64,000 bases of DNA from Spongilla lacustris (GCA_949361645.1 OX442424.1:8016138-8080137), one strand, 5' to 3'; counted from the first letter of the stretch, positions 1-12,212 are shown. Made by a program: numbers and translations. Notes: generated by a model from the sequence alone, not told the origin.

Positions 1-243
1 ACATGAGGATCAGTGGGCGTGTTTTGCTGTGTGTGTGTGTGTGTGTATGTGTGTGTGTGTATGTATGTATGTGTGTGTGTGTGCACATGTGCATAAAACC
101 ATAGATCAATGCATCTTTCTAACCCTTCTAACCAATGTTTCTCATTACAAATGCAAGGGTGACCTTTGAATCAAAAAGGGCACCTTTTGGGGCAGGGCAA
201 ACTAAACAATACAACTGACTGCTCATGAAGAAGCTGTGCACAT

Positions 244-1029
244 AGAGCCCCATCACTCACCAGGGCTGTGCACATAGAGCCCCATCACTCACCAGGGCTG
301 TGCACATAGAGCCCATCACTCACCAGGGCTGTGCACATAGAGCCCCATCACTCACCAGGGCTGTGCACATAGAGCCCCATCACTCACCAGGGCTGTGCAC
401 ATAGAGCCCCATCACTCACCAGGGCTGTGCACATAGAGCCCCATCACTCACCAGGGCTGTGCACATAGAACCCCATCACTCACCAGGGCTGTGCACATAG
501 GGCCCCATCACTCACCAGGGCTGTGCACATAGAGCCCCATCACTCACCAGGGCTGTGCACATAGAGCCCCATCACTCACCAGGGCTGTGCACATAGAGCC
601 CCGTCACTCACCAGGGCTGTGCACATAGAGCCCCATCACTCACCAGGGCTGTGCACATAGGGCCCCATCACTCACCAGGGCTGTGCACATAGAGCCCCAT
701 CACTCACCAGGGCTGTGCACATAGAGCCCCATCACTCACCAGGGCTGTGCACATAGAGCCCCATCACTCACCAGGGCTGTGCACATAGAGCCCCATCACT
801 CACCAGGGCTGTGCACATAGAACCCCATCACTCACCAGGGCTGTGCACATAGAGCCCCATCACTCACCAGGGCTGTGCACATAGAACCCCCATCACTCAC
901 CAGGGCTGTGCACATAGGGCCCCATCACTCACCAGGGCTGTGCACATAGAGCCCCATCACTCACCAGGGCTGTGCACATAGAGCCCCGTCACTCACCAGG
1001 GCTGTGCACATAGAGCCCCAGAACTCACC
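244..1029 (-). repeat. 32-bp minisatellite carrying VPS15 exon-17 donor copies
   Basis: About 24 nearly identical units. In the gene sense each reads CCCTG|GTGAGTGATGGGG then CTCTATGTGCACAG. The first unit overlaps the real donor AACCTG|GTGAGTTCTGGGG, so each copy holds a strong donor and an acceptor-like CACAG. Confidence 0.95.
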
Positions 1030-4000
1030 AGGTTTGGGAGAATGTACTCAGGAAAGAGGTTAAGGTCACTGAAGGAGAGAGAGAGAGAGAGAATACTGAC
1101 CCCTAGTATGGTGCTATCTGCAACCATGGCTTAACACTGACCCTTAGCACGGTGCTATTTGACTAATACTTGTATTTAAATGAGGGCCCAGTGTACCCTA
1201 TGGGGGCCCAGTGTACCCTATGAGGGGTCAGTGTACCCTATGAGGGGCCCAGTGTACCCTATGAGGGGCCAGTGTACCCTATGGGGGGGCCAGTGTACCC
1301 TATGGGGGCCAGTGTACCCTATGAGGGGCCAGTGTACCCTATGAGGGGCCAGTGTACCCTATGGGGGCCCAGTGTACCCTATGAGGGGCCAGTGTACCCT
1401 ATGAGGGCCCAGTGTACCCTATGAGGGGCCAGTGTACCCTATGAGGGGCCAGTGTACCCTATGAGGGCCCAGTGTGCCCTATGAGGGGCCCAGTGTACCC
1501 TATGAGGGGCCAGTGTACCCTATGAGGGGCCAGTGTACTCTATGAGGGGCCAGTGTACCCTATGGGGGGCCAGTGTGCCCTATGAGGGGCCCAGTGTACC
1601 CTATGAGGGGCCAGTGTACCCTATGAGGGCCCAGTGTACCCTATGAGGGGCCAGTGTACCCTATGGGGGCCCAGTGTACCCTATGAGGGGCCCAGTGTAC
1701 CCTATGAGGGGCCAGTGTACCCTATGAGGGCCCAGTGTGAGATAGGTAAAGTGATTAATTATTCATGTATGTGCTTTAAATGTGGGCGTTATTCATTTCC
1801 TGCTTGTTACATGTCCACTATAGATTGCATCTATTAGGAAACCAATAACGCCCACGTAATAGCATGGGCATGAAATTTACCTTTTCATTACTGTGGCTAC
1901 TGCTGCATGAAGCTGTAGCCACACCCAGTCCCACCAGTGTAGCCACACCCAGTCCCACCAGTGAAGCCACACCCAGTCCCACCAGTGTCAGCCACACCCA
2001 GTCCCACCAGTGTCAGCCACACCCAGTCCCACCAGTGTCAGCCACACCCAGTCCCACCAGTGTCAGCCACACCCAGTCCCACCAGTTACCTGATGCAGAC
2101 AGACTTAACCAACTGGATACAGTGTGTGAGTACTCTGACAGCTGCTGCCCTTACTGATGACCACATGTCCTTCACCAGGAGAACCTGGGGAGGAGGGTGG
2201 GAGTAGAGAAGGTGAGGGTGGGGAGTAGAGAAGGTGAGGGTGGGAGTAGAGGTGAGGGTGGGAGTAGAGAAGGTGAGGGTGGGGTAGAGAAGGTGAGGGT
2301 GGGAGTAGAGAAGGTGAGGGTGGGAGTAGAGGTGAGGGTGGGAGTAGAGAAGGTGAGGGTGGGGTAGAGAAGGTGAGGGTGGGGAGTAAAGGTGAGGGTG
2401 GGAGTAGAGAAGGTGAGGGTGGGAGTAGAGGTGAGGGTGGGAGTAGAGAAGGTGAGGGTGGGAGTAGAGAAGGTGAGGGTGGGAGTAGAGTTGAGGGTGG
2501 GAGTAGAGAAGGTGAGGGTGGGGGTAGAGAAGGTGAGGATGGGGGTAGAGAAGGTGAGGGTGGGAGTAGAGAAGGTGAGGGTGGGAGCAGAGAAGGTGAG
2601 GGTGGGAGTAGAGAAGGTGAGGGTGGGGTAGAGAAGGTGAGGGTGGGAGTAGAGAAGGTGAGGGTGGGAGTAGAGAAGGTGAGGGTGGGAGTAGAGAAGG
2701 TGAGGGTGGGAGTGGAGAAGGTGAGGGTGGGAGTAGAGAAGGTGAGGGTGGGGAGTAGTGAAGGTGAGGGTGGGAGTAGAGGTGAGGGTGGGAGTAGAGA
2801 AGGTGAGGGTGGGAGTGGAGAAGGTGAGGGTGGGAGTAGAGAAGGTGAGGGTGGGGAGTAGTGAAGGTGAGGGTGGGAGTAGAGGTGAGGGTGGGAGTAG
2901 AGAAGGTGAGGGTGGGGTAGAGAAGGTGAGGGTGGGAGTAGAGAAGGTGAGGGTGGGAGTAGAGGTGAGGGTGGGAGTAGAGAAGGTGAGGGTGGGGTAG
3001 AGAAGGTGAGGGTGGGGAGTAAAGGTGAGGGTGGGAGTAGAGAAGGTGAGGGTGGGAGTAGAGGTGAGGGTGGGAGTAGAGAAGGTGAGGGTGGGAGTAG
3101 AGAAGGTGAGGGTGGGAGTAGAGTTGAGGGTGGGAGTAGAGAAGGTGAGGGTGGGGGTAGAGAAGGTGAGGATGGGGGTAGAGAAGGTGAGGGTGGGAGT
3201 AGAGAAGGTGAGGGTGGGAGCAGAGGTGAGGGTGGGAGTAGAGAAGGTGAGGGTGGGGTAGAGAAGGTGAGGGTGGGAGTAGAGAAGGTGAGGGTGGGAG
3301 TAGAGAAGGTGAGGGTGGGAGTAGAGAAGGTGAGGGTGGGAGTAGAGAAGGTGAGGGTGGGGTAGAGAAGGTGAGGGTGGGAGTAGAGAAGGTGAGGGTG
3401 GGAGTAGAGAAGGTGAGGGTGGGAGTAGAGAAGGTGAGGGTGGGGTAGAGAAGGTGAGGGTGGGAGTAGAGAAGGTGAGGGTGGGGAGTAGAGAAGGTGA
3501 GGGTGGGAGTAGAGAAGGTGAGGGTGGGAGCAGAGAAGGTGAGGATGGGGGTAGAGAAGGTGAGGGTGGGAGTAGAGAGGTGAGGGTGGGAGCAGAGAAG
3601 GTGAGGGTGGGAGTAGAGAAGGTGAGGGTGGGAGTAGAGAAGGTGAGGGTGGGAGTAGAGAAGGTGAGGGTGGGAGTGGAGAGGTGAGGGTGGGAGTAGA
3701 GAAGGTGAGGGTGGGGAGTAGTGAAGGAGGAGGAAGAAGGGAAAGTGGTATAGGAGAGAAGAAGTGAAGGATGGAAGGGAAGAGAGGAGGAAGAGGAGGA
3801 GGAGGAGGACCAGAACATGACCACTCTTACCAGGTAGGGGACCACATTTTCTAGAATACATTCCTCCCCAACGTGGTGTGAAATTCTCTTCATCATTTCA
3901 AGAGCTTGGAGCTTTGAAGAGGCATACTAAGAGAGAGAGAAAGAGGGAGGGAGGGAGGGAGGGAGGGAGGGAGGGAGGGAGGGAGGGAGGGAGGGAGGGA

Positions 4001-7000
4001 GGGAGGGAGGGAGGGAGGAAGGGAGGGAGGGAGGGAGGGAGGGAGGGAGGAAGCGAGAGAGGGAGGGAGGAGGTAAGAGCTTGGTTATTGATGAGTAAAG
4101 GTGGAGGAGCAGGAGGAGGAGAAAAAGAGGGAGAGAGAGGAACGGAAAGGTAGGAGGAATATATTGCCTTTGCGACTCTGAGATGGGATGTTATGGCAGC
4201 CAGGATAATTACAAGACTCTCTAGAGGGGACATTCCAACACAGTGCAAGTAAGACAACCTTCAGATGAAGCAAACTTACCTCGCTCCACAACATGAACTT
4301 GGTCACCATTATCAATATCCTTATCCTTCTCTTTGGAGAGCACCAGGTTTGCAAGGATAGCCTCAAAATCATTGTACAGTCTGTGTGAGTAAGTGAGGGA
4401 GTGAGTGAGGGAGTGAGTGAGTGAGTGAGTGAGTGAGTGAGGGAGGGAGGGAGGGAGGGAGGGAGGGAGGGAGGGAGGGAGGGAGGGAGGGAGGGAGGGA
4501 GGGAGGGAGGGAGGGAGGGAGGGAGGGAGGGAGGGAGGGAGGGAGGGAGGGAGGGAGGGAGGGAATTTAAATATCTAGACAAATTCAAAATTGGAATATG
4601 ACCAAATGATACATGTATTTTGAACAAAGGCAAGAGAAAGAATGTGTCCAACATACACTGGGCTGCATTTAAGAACAGCCCAGATGTAACCCTCATACAA
4701 GTACATGTACATATATAAGTATTACACTTGAGAAGGACATTTTAAATGGAATGTGACCTGAAGGCATACGTGTATATTGGGGTTGTGTGTGTGTGCACGT
4801 GTGTGTGTGCACGTGCGTGTGTGTGTGCACGTGCGTGTGTGTGTGCACGTGTGTGTGGGTGTGCACGTGCGTGTGTGTTCTGTGTGTACATGTATATGTG
4901 TGTGTACATGTATATGCCATATGTCATGGCACACACAATGTACCTACATATTACAGTACACACACAGCCGCTCACCTCTGAATGCACTGGTCAGGGGTGA
5001 GGTGGGAAACAGTGAAGTGCTTCAAATAGGAGTGGAGGAAAGAGTAGAAGAACTCGGGAAACACATTACCTGCGGAACGCAAGAGGTAGTAAGATCACAT
5101 GAGCTAGATCACATGAGCTAGATTTTGGTGGTGAGCACCTATAGAAGGGGACCACAGATGTACATGCAGAGACTTGTGACCAAAGCAAGATGGCTGACGA
5201 CCTCCACATCTAGGTGCCCAGGGGCAGCCTCTCCATGGTAGACATTAACCTTCTTACAATTTTAGAACCAGTTTCCCTACAGGCATTAACCCCTTCAAAA
5301 CAGGCATTAACCCCTTCAAAACAGGCATTAAACCCTTCAAAACAGGCATTAACCCCTTCAGAACAGGTATTAACTCCTTCCAAACAGGCATTAACTCCTT
5401 CTCAACAGACCTGTATTAACCCCTTCAAAACAGGCATTAACACCTTCCCAACAGGACTGCATTAACCCCCTCACATCCCCCCCCCCCCCCCCCCAAATGC
5501 TTGGTGAAATTAGAAGGGTTGCTCAATCAGAACTAGTACTGGCAAGAATGAATTAGTAATGAGGGGTTTGTTACACTGAAGGGGTCCGCTCCAGCTGCCT
5601 TTTAATACCACCTGATACATAACAGTCATGCCATGCATTTGAAAATTCTACATGCTACGTATGCACGCAGCACGCAATGCTCCTGAAGCTGACCTTTGTG
5701 TAAGCTTAGATACTGAGTAGCCGTGTGCCTGTCTTCTGGTTTGGACTGCAGCATGTGTCTCACCATCCTCTGATGCATGACAGATGTGGAACAAGTATTA
5801 CACATCTGCATATCCTTGCACATCCCTGCATATCCTTGCACATCCCTGCATATCCTTGCACATCCCTGCATATCCTTGCACATCCCTGCATATCCTTGCA
5901 CATCCCTGCATATCCTTGCACATCCCTGCATATCCTTGCACATCCCTGCATATCCTTGCACATCCCTGCATATCCTTACACATCTCTGCACATCCCTCCG
6001 CGTTCCAAACCCCCCCCCCTACCGTCCCCCCCCCCCCCCCCCCCCCAAAAAAACATACCCAACATGTTCCTGCCTGTCCCTTTACATCACAGCAATCCTT
6101 ATATACATAAGTAAGTAAAAACATTCTCTACATGTAGGGTAAAGTTGGTGTTGTTGAAGGCAGTAGCACTTGGTGTAAAAAATAGTAAACAAGGATCTAA
6201 TAATAAGGAAAAAAGAAATAGTCCTTAGACATGTATTTAGCACATTTGTCTGTGTGCTAAATATAGAACTACACTGTGTTTCTTTTTTTTTCTCTGCTTT
6301 TGACACCGCTATTGCAAATCGTACACCAACATTCTCATAGAGATCTCATAGAGAGTGTTACATAATTTGGAGTTTTTTAAGTTAAGGTTTCTAAAGCCCA
6401 ACATACACGGGTCGACTTATCAGCAAATCTCTTAGATCTTTTAGATGACTTGTCACTCTTAAGAGCAACAAATCGACCAACCAAAATACATGTAATAGCA
6501 TATAGTTGCTAATGCAACTATATACATACTTAAAAATGGTTAATTACAGCTTGCAACTTTTTATTAGCCTACACATAACACTTATTAATAGAATATTTAG
6601 CTTGAAATGAGTGGTCGATATATCTTAATTTAGTGGTTTGAATTTATTAATAAATTAGGTAATTAGTCCAATGTTGGAGCTTTTAATACTTACACAAAAT
6701 CTTTTTTGTTAGGGTTGAAGATTAAATATCAAATAGATTTTTTTTACATCAGCACTTCTTCCCAAATTAGTAGAACATTTAGCAGCAATTAAATAATTAC
6801 TTACTGTAGAAGTGTCTAAACAATATTTGATTGGGGAACACCCTGTATATCCCTGCAGGTTCCTGCATATCCCTGCATATCCCTGCATATCCCTGTATAT
6901 CCCTGCAGGTTCCTGCATATCCCTGCATATCCCTGTATATCCCTGCAGGTTCCTGCATATCACTTATATCACTGTAGGTTCCTGCACATCCCTGTATATC

Positions 7001-10000
7001 CCCGCAGGTTCCTGCATATCCCTGTATATACCCGTACAGTACCACAGTGCACCCCCCCCTTAAACGTACATGTATCTACAAGTATCAACAGAGCTTTAGA
7101 CTGGGGATAGGCGCCAACATGCCCAAATATACAAGAGCCACATACCACCTGCCATGCCAGGGTGCAAACCACCTCTCCCTACCCTAATGTGCTTGTCCGG
7201 TATCTTCTGAATGACCTCATCATTTTTATACTGTCCATTGCGGTACTCAAGCAGCTGGGATAGATTGAATGGGGGGCGACCATCGGTGAACAGCTCCACT
7301 ATCACGCACCTGGCCAGAACAGAAGGACCAACCAGTGACCTCCAACCTGTGCGCACGCCACCACAAGCCACACTCACCCCAGCGAAAATATATCCATGGC
7401 ACCCGTCAGGTTTTTGTTGAGGTGCTGAGGGGTCGCAGGTTGGGGGGGTTGTCCCTGGGGCTGCGAGGAGGAGGGGGCGGGGTCGCCACTGTCCTGCACA
7501 AACCTCTCAGGGGCAAGGTAGCAGGTGCGACGTCGAGAGGTGTCGAAGAAGAAAGCGTAGTCAGCAGGGTTGTCCTGATGGTGAGAGGGAGTTTGGAGGT
7601 GTCGATAAAGAGGTGGGTTAGGAGGGGGGAAAGTTGATAAGAGGGAGGTGGCTTGGGAGGGGTCAATAGGAGGGAGGTGGCTTGGGAGGGGTTAGGGGGA
7701 AAGTTGATAAGAGGGAGGTGGCTTGGGAGGGGTCAATAGGAGGGAGGTGGCTTGGGAGGGGTTAGGGGGAAAGTTGATAAGAGGGAGGTGGCTTGGGAGG
7801 GGTCAATAGGAGGGAGGTGGCTTGGGAGGGGTTAGGGGGAAAGTTGATAAGAGGGAGGTGGCTTGGGAGGGGTCAATAAGAGGGAGATGGCTTGGGAGGG
7901 GTCAATAATAGGGAGGTGGCTTGGGAGGGGTCAATAAGAGGGAGGTGGCTTGGGAGGGGTCAATAAGAGGGAGGTGGCTTGGGAGGGGTCAATAATAGGG
8001 AGGTGGCTTGGGAGGGGTCAATAAGAGGGAGGGGTCAATAAGAGGGAGTTGGAATGGGTTCATAAGGACGATTTACATGTACTTAGGGGAGGGATCAATA
8101 ATGAAGTTAGGGGAGGAATTGATGAGAGTTAGGGAGAGGGTGTGCAAGTGGGAGTGAGAGAGAGAGCAAGAAGGGCTAGGGAGATGGTGAGAAGGGGCAA
8201 GGAGGGATGAGGGAGAACTCACCACTGGAAGCAGTGTTGGCTTGAAGTTGGCAAAGTCCGACAGCAAGACCCTGCATTTAATAATCATTAATAACCAATC
8301 AGTTCATTTTAATGAGCTGGCTTGAGGGGTGCGAGGGACCCATAACATAAAAAATTTAAAGTGCAGTCACTATTCATATTGAAAGTGTAGCTCATATGCC
8401 CATCAGCAATAATTGATTTATAACCATACGTGAGATACGCTAAATTATAAATAAATGTGATACTTTTGCAAGTTGATTTGCCTGTTCGATATTTTGAATG
8501 CAAAACATGACCCTGTATAGTGTTACAATATTATTAGTTACAACATTAATAGTCAACATTAATAGTTACAATATTAATAGTTACAACAGTAATAGTTACA
8601 ATATTATTAGTTACAACATTAATAGTTACAACAACGTTAATGCTGTAACTATTACTGTTGCAACTTTTAAAAATGTTCAACAGTAAGTTACAACAATGTT
8701 TCATAATGTACCAATATGAACAAGCTACATAATACACATGTAACACAAAAGGGACAAAAATACATTAGAAAAACGTTTAGTGGACCTTTGCCCCTGCACA
8801 GGCCGAAGTTATTGCAAGTGGGACCTGGTCCCCTGTACATGCAGGCAATTTTATTTACCGGTACATGTACATTGTAGATGAATCAATTTTTGTGCAATCA
8901 TTAAAAATAATGCTCACAAGCAATCAATTTTTAAAAAAATAACACTTTAGTTAACTTATGATCAGTTACAATACAGATAAATTGAAATTAAGAATAGGTG
9001 GTCAAATTGTATTTGGTGGTAATCACATACATTGGGCTATTCCATTATTTAACTGTACACCCCCTACAGATGACAATAATTGCAAACCTATCCCCCCGGG
9101 ACAATATAGAAAAGCACCCCTGGACAAGCTTATGTTATACCTCGACCCCCCTGGGACAGACTTGTAAATGCCCCCTGGACAAGCTTCTATTTTGTACCAC
9201 CCCCCCTGGGACAGACTTGTAAATGCCCCCTGGACAAGCTTCTATTTTGTACCACCCCCCTGGACAAGCTTGTATGCTGTTCCACTCCCCCCTATTATGC
9301 CTTCTGACCCCCCGGGACAGGCCTTTATATGACCCCCCCCCCCCCCCCCCCGGGACATTTTCCCTATACCCCCCTGGACACCATTTTTTGTCATCTGTAG
9401 GGGTGTATAATTAAATAATGGAATAGCCCATTGCATACATGTATACATGTGCACATGTATGACCAGGCCTGTACAGTTGTATGGTATGTACCTCATACAT
9501 ACCATACAGGGAATGGTACATACCATACAGAGAATGGTACATACATGTACCATCCAGGGAATGGTACATACATGTACAGGGAATGGTACTACATGCCTCT
9601 ATATATCCGTATAGTGTATGGTACACACTGTGTGTATGCACCATTACTGTCATGTACCCAGAATGGCCCATTACTGTCATGTGCCCAGAATGGCCCATTA
9701 CTGTCATGTGCCCAGAATGGCCCATTACTGTCATGTGTCCAGAATGGCCCATTACTGTCATGTGTCCAGAATGGCCCATTACTGTCATGTGCCCAGAATG
9801 GCCCATTACCCAGAGTGCCTACCAGTTCCATCCTGTAAGGAGAACATTCTCTGTCTTGATGTCGCCATGGTACACCTGCATGTACACACAAGTGCAAAAG
9901 ACATTAAAATAAAAAGTCTAAAGCCAATGACCATATCCCACAGATGTGGAATGTAAAAAAAGAACACATTAAACGTAATGAGCAGCTCAAAGAAGTTTAC

Positions 10001-11529
10001 TTTTGTCTTCTAATTTCCACCACCTTTCTGATCCCCTCCACCAAATACCTCTCCCCTCACCCTCAAGGCTCCTCCCCTCACCCTCAAGGCCCAGCTTACC
10101 TTCTTCGAATGACACTCTTCCAATGCCTTGAAAAGTTGGAACACAATCCATTTCTTTTCAATCGTGCTCAGGAATGGTCTAGTGCTAATTTTAAAATCAA
10201 GTATAAATCACATCCAGATGCACGTATATACACGTATATATGGGACAGTGTCCAGCAAAATCACCATCCTGGCTTTTTAATTTTATCCGGTACAACCTTT
10301 TCCTTTCACATTTCGTACACTTGTTCCCACGTCATCTCTCTAAGTGGAAATCGATTTTGGTGCTCTAATTATTTTCCATGATATGAGTGCGAAGATCGCT
10401 AACCCAATGGGTTAAAGTTCTCCATGTACGAGTGTTGAAAACGTGTCAAATTTGGGATGTGCATAGAGGAGTCCTTTACCTATTGATTTGTTCTGTTCGT
10501 TGATTTTTATATCATCCGTTACGGAGATACAGTTGAACAAACTACGTGCACGTTTTCAATTTGCGCTAATGATTTCGGCAAATCGCATCCGGCTCAGTGT
10601 ATGGGGAGGTGGTGATTATATAATTGGCGCGAATCAAGCGCAAAGTTTGTTAAACTGTATCTCCGCAATGGATGATATCAAAATTAACGAACAGAATAAA
10701 TCAATAGGTATAGGGCTTCTCCATAAACACACCGAATTTGATGTGCACCTGGTAGTCCAGTGCAGGTGACTATGCCGACTTACAGGGCACACCCTTACAA
10801 TTAGCTGCATTTAACTATGTTAAACTTCATGTAGAGTGATAAATAAGCATGTTTGATTTTATTTTTTTTACATGCAAATTTTTCCCACCACTAACCACCA
10901 AAGGGTTAAATGTATTTTGTCCCTGCAATATACTGGGGTAGTCTAGACTGTACATAAATCAGATAACATGCAAAGCACAGTCACAGTAGGTGCAAAAAGA
11001 TAATAATGTCAAATGTCATTCACTCACCTCATTCTGTCATACAGGTTGTAATGGACATACTGTCGTACCAAATAGCCTGCCTTGTCGCTTTCCTATCATA
11101 ATCGTAACCACCAACGTGAAGCAACACGAGTAAAAAAGCCTTTATTAACACGCACTCACCCAAAACTTCTGAAATGGTAGCACATTGGCAATCCCATGCA
11201 GCTTTACCTTGGAATCTGGAAGGAATGAGGAGGACCAATCAGATTCCCCTCCATCACAAACACACTGCCACCCTCCCACTCTTATTACCCCACAATATCC
11301 CTCATCCCCCCTCCCCAGACCACCCACCATGGAAACTCTTCTCGTACTGTTTGAGATTTATGGAGGGATCATGTCTTGCACACACTTTTACCACCACCTC
11401 GTCGTCATGACTCCTGTAAATGGTTGCAAGTCATCAGAGAACACACAATGACAAACAGACTCACTTATAAGTCGCCCTTGCAACTTTGAGGAATCGTGTG
11501 CTGCCGAGGCTGTGTTGTGTGTGTGTGCG

Positions 11530-11570
<41 letters not shown>

Positions 11571-11918
11571 GTGCGTGTGTGCGTGTTGAGCGTGCAGGGA
11601 TAAATCGAGGAACAAAAAATTTGCAAGCCACTTTCGCACACACGGGCCGGTAAAGAAAAATCGCTTCCTTCTTGTTACGGAGAAAGTGCACTCCAAGTAC
11701 CGTAAGGTGCGCGCATCACGCATGCAAGGGCGCCCGCGGCGCCAGCGCGTACGTAAGAGCAGTTGTGCCTCCATGTGTGTCGATAGGCACTACAAGACTA
11801 CGTAACCAAAAAAAAGGACAGACCTTACTGGCTTGCTGTACTCCTGCTGCAGTTCAATAAAATAGCTCTCCAGAGGCAGGATTTGGGTGGGAGCGATCGA
11901 TGTCAGTTGATTCCCCAT
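1029..11918 (-). CDS. PIK3R4: PIK3R4/VPS15 protein kinase-like scaffold, 5' part (17 exons)
   Basis: VPS15 is the pseudokinase and HEAT scaffold that anchors and activates the PI3-kinase VPS34 on endosomal and autophagic membranes. Exons in transcript order: 11829-11918, 11465-11509, 11328-11413, 11160-11215, 11028-11092, 10100-10184, 9823-9875, 8223-8271, 7378-7574, 7183-7309, 5694-5769, 4976-5069, 4280-4380, 4177-4220, 3831-3926, 2090-2184, 1029-1068. The start is MGNQL, a myristoylation-type Met-Gly. Visible motifs are a degenerate glycine loop (LGSTRF), VVVKV with the lysine, HGDIKTEN in the catalytic loop, SDFANFKP in place of [11 protein letters not shown] and [14 protein letters not shown]-type sequence follows, ending at FPEYILPNL. 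All junctions agree in phase except exon 1-2, where one extra base would shift the frame (error, or an alternative donor GTACAG at 11,837). Exon 14's donor (GTCGCA) is weak. The C-terminal HEAT and WD40 parts lie beyond the left edge. Identity is very secure from the ordered match to the family; the rest is known biology. Confidence 0.95.
1182..1740. repeat. 20-bp minisatellite in VPS15 intron 16
   Basis: Around 27 copies of CAGTGTACCCTATGAGGGGC with one- or two-base length variants, between VPS15 exons 16 and 17. Confidence 0.95.
1916..2085 (-). repeat. 24/25-bp repeat adjoining VPS15 exon-16 donor
   Basis: Seven copies of ACTGGTGGGACTGGGTGTGG(CTGAC) in the gene sense, starting a few bases inside the intron after ATCAG|GTAACTGG. 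Confidence 0.92.
2193..3720 (-). repeat. Pyrimidine-rich 20-bp minisatellite before VPS15 exon 16
   Basis: Sense-strand unit TCTCTACTCCCACCCTCACC, about 75 copies with 14-21-bp variants, ending next to the acceptor CTCCCCAG at 2,185. A pattern of variants at about 2,373-2,600 recurs at 3,006-3,230, so a block of about 633 bp was duplicated. Confidence 0.95.
3943..4074 (-). repeat. (CCCT)n tract before VPS15 exon 15
   Basis: Plus strand GGGA repeats; in the gene sense a pyrimidine tract running into CTCTCTCTTAG at 3,927. Confidence 0.95.
4381..4563 (-). repeat. (CCCT)n/(CACT)n tract before VPS15 exon 13
   Basis: Sense CCCT repeats change to CACT repeats and end directly in the acceptor CACACAG at 4,381. 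Confidence 0.95.
4780..4935. repeat. GT/CACGTGCA microsatellite
   Basis: Alternating GT tract with regularly spaced GCACGTG motifs in the intron after VPS15 exon 12. Confidence 0.9.
5278..5495. repeat. 21-bp repeat plus poly-C in VPS15 intron 11
   Basis: About nine copies of AACAGGCATTAACCCCTTCA followed by an 18-base C run at 5,478-5,495. Confidence 0.9.
5812..5990. repeat. 20-bp minisatellite in VPS15 intron 10
   Basis: Nine near-perfect copies of CATATCCTTGCACATCCCTG about 45 bp upstream of the exon-11 acceptor. A C-rich run follows at 6,010-6,046. Confidence 0.93.
6580..6845 (-). mobile_element. Copy 1 of an AT-rich dispersed element
   Basis: Read on the minus strand it begins CAGGGTGTTCCCCAATCAA and contains TTGCTGCTAAATG, AAAAGCTCCAACATT and AATTTATTAATAAATTCAAA, all shared in the same order with 28,690-29,010. 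A small non-autonomous element is likely; class unknown. Confidence 0.6.
6838..7040. repeat. Minisatellite in VPS15 intron 10, second array
   Basis: Copies of TATATCCCTGCAGGTTCCTG with internal CATATCCCTG variants, ending about 140 bp from the exon-10 donor. Confidence 0.9.
7612..8050 (-). repeat. Pyrimidine-rich 29-bp minisatellite before VPS15 exon 9
   Basis: Plus unit GAGGGAGGTGGCTTGGGAGG + GGTCAATAA, partly as dimers of about 64 bp; pyrimidine-rich in the gene sense and upstream of the acceptor at 7,575. Confidence 0.92.
8522..8660. repeat. AT-rich 16/17-bp repeat
   Basis: Repeated AATAGTTACAATATTA-type units in VPS15 intron 7. Confidence 0.85.
9030..9433. mobile_element. About 400-bp inverted-repeat element with internal C-rich array
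   Basis: The left end GGGCTATTCCATTATTTAA with CCCCTACAGATGACAA recurs inverted at 9,388-9,433. The interior is a C-rich minisatellite (CCCCTGGACAAGCTTCTAT) and a poly-C run. MITE-like. Confidence 0.75.
9650..9815 (-). repeat. 27-bp minisatellite starting at VPS15 exon-7 donor
   Basis: Six copies. In the sense strand the unit GTAATGGGCCATTCTGGGCA begins about 10 bases after the donor AACTG|GTAGGC. Confidence 0.93.
10430..10760. mobile_element. Foldback element, family F1 copy 1
   Basis: Arms of about 100 bp (10,441-10,543 and 10,641-10,745) are imperfect inverted repeats carrying ACCTATTGATTTGTTCTGTT and GGAGATACAGTT. The core CGCTTGATTCGCGCC is shared with the element at 29.43 kb. Confidence 0.75.
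11515..11586 (-). repeat. (CA)n microsatellite directly before VPS15 exon 2
   Basis: Sense (CA)n with a few variants ends in the acceptor CACAACACAG at 11,510. Confidence 0.95.
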
Positions 11919-12212
11919 TACACAATCAGCTTCTCCAATTTTTCATATTTCCTCCAGCTGTTAAATAGAATAATCAGCCGACAGTCCCTCGTACCCCTTG
12001 TTTACGCCGTGCATATTAATTTTCATGCAAGCCGTAAGGTCATTGCTTCATCGCAGCGGCTACAAGTTTGTGCGCACCACTCCAAAAATGCTCTCGAGGT
12101 ATTTGAAGGCAGAGGCAAAATTCGCAGCGTGCTAAGTGTGTGTCCCACGCACCATACCCACAGCTCTGCTGGGATCGCTGCGCCGAGCTCAGGTGTCAGT
12201 AGGAAGATTACG
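11919..12212. promoter_or_regulatory. Divergent promoter region between VPS15 and KYAT; possible KYAT 5' exon
   Basis: The VPS15 start codon (minus strand, 11,916-11,918) and the KYAT gene (plus strand) face away from each other. A good donor, GATTACG|GTGAGT, ends at 12,212 on the plus strand and is in phase with the first recognised KYAT exon at 13,102. The upstream plus-strand frame is open but holds no ATG after 11,918. The segment could therefore be a 5' untranslated exon, or the true KYAT start may lie elsewhere. No TATA box stands out. Confidence 0.45.

Noticed and set aside
244..1029. CRISPR-like array
   Set aside because: Units are contiguous without unique spacers, and the window is clearly eukaryotic.
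2086..3896. Long ORFs of 570-590 residues rich in Leu-Tyr-Ser-His-Pro repeats
   Set aside because: They are the translated 20-bp minisatellite in a VPS15 intron; the real exons at both edges are in different frames and have splice signals.
4742..5000. His/Thr or Cys/Val repeat ORFs
   Set aside because: Translations of GT/CA microsatellites; the same applies at 11,461, 13,133, 22,338, 62,584 and similar places.
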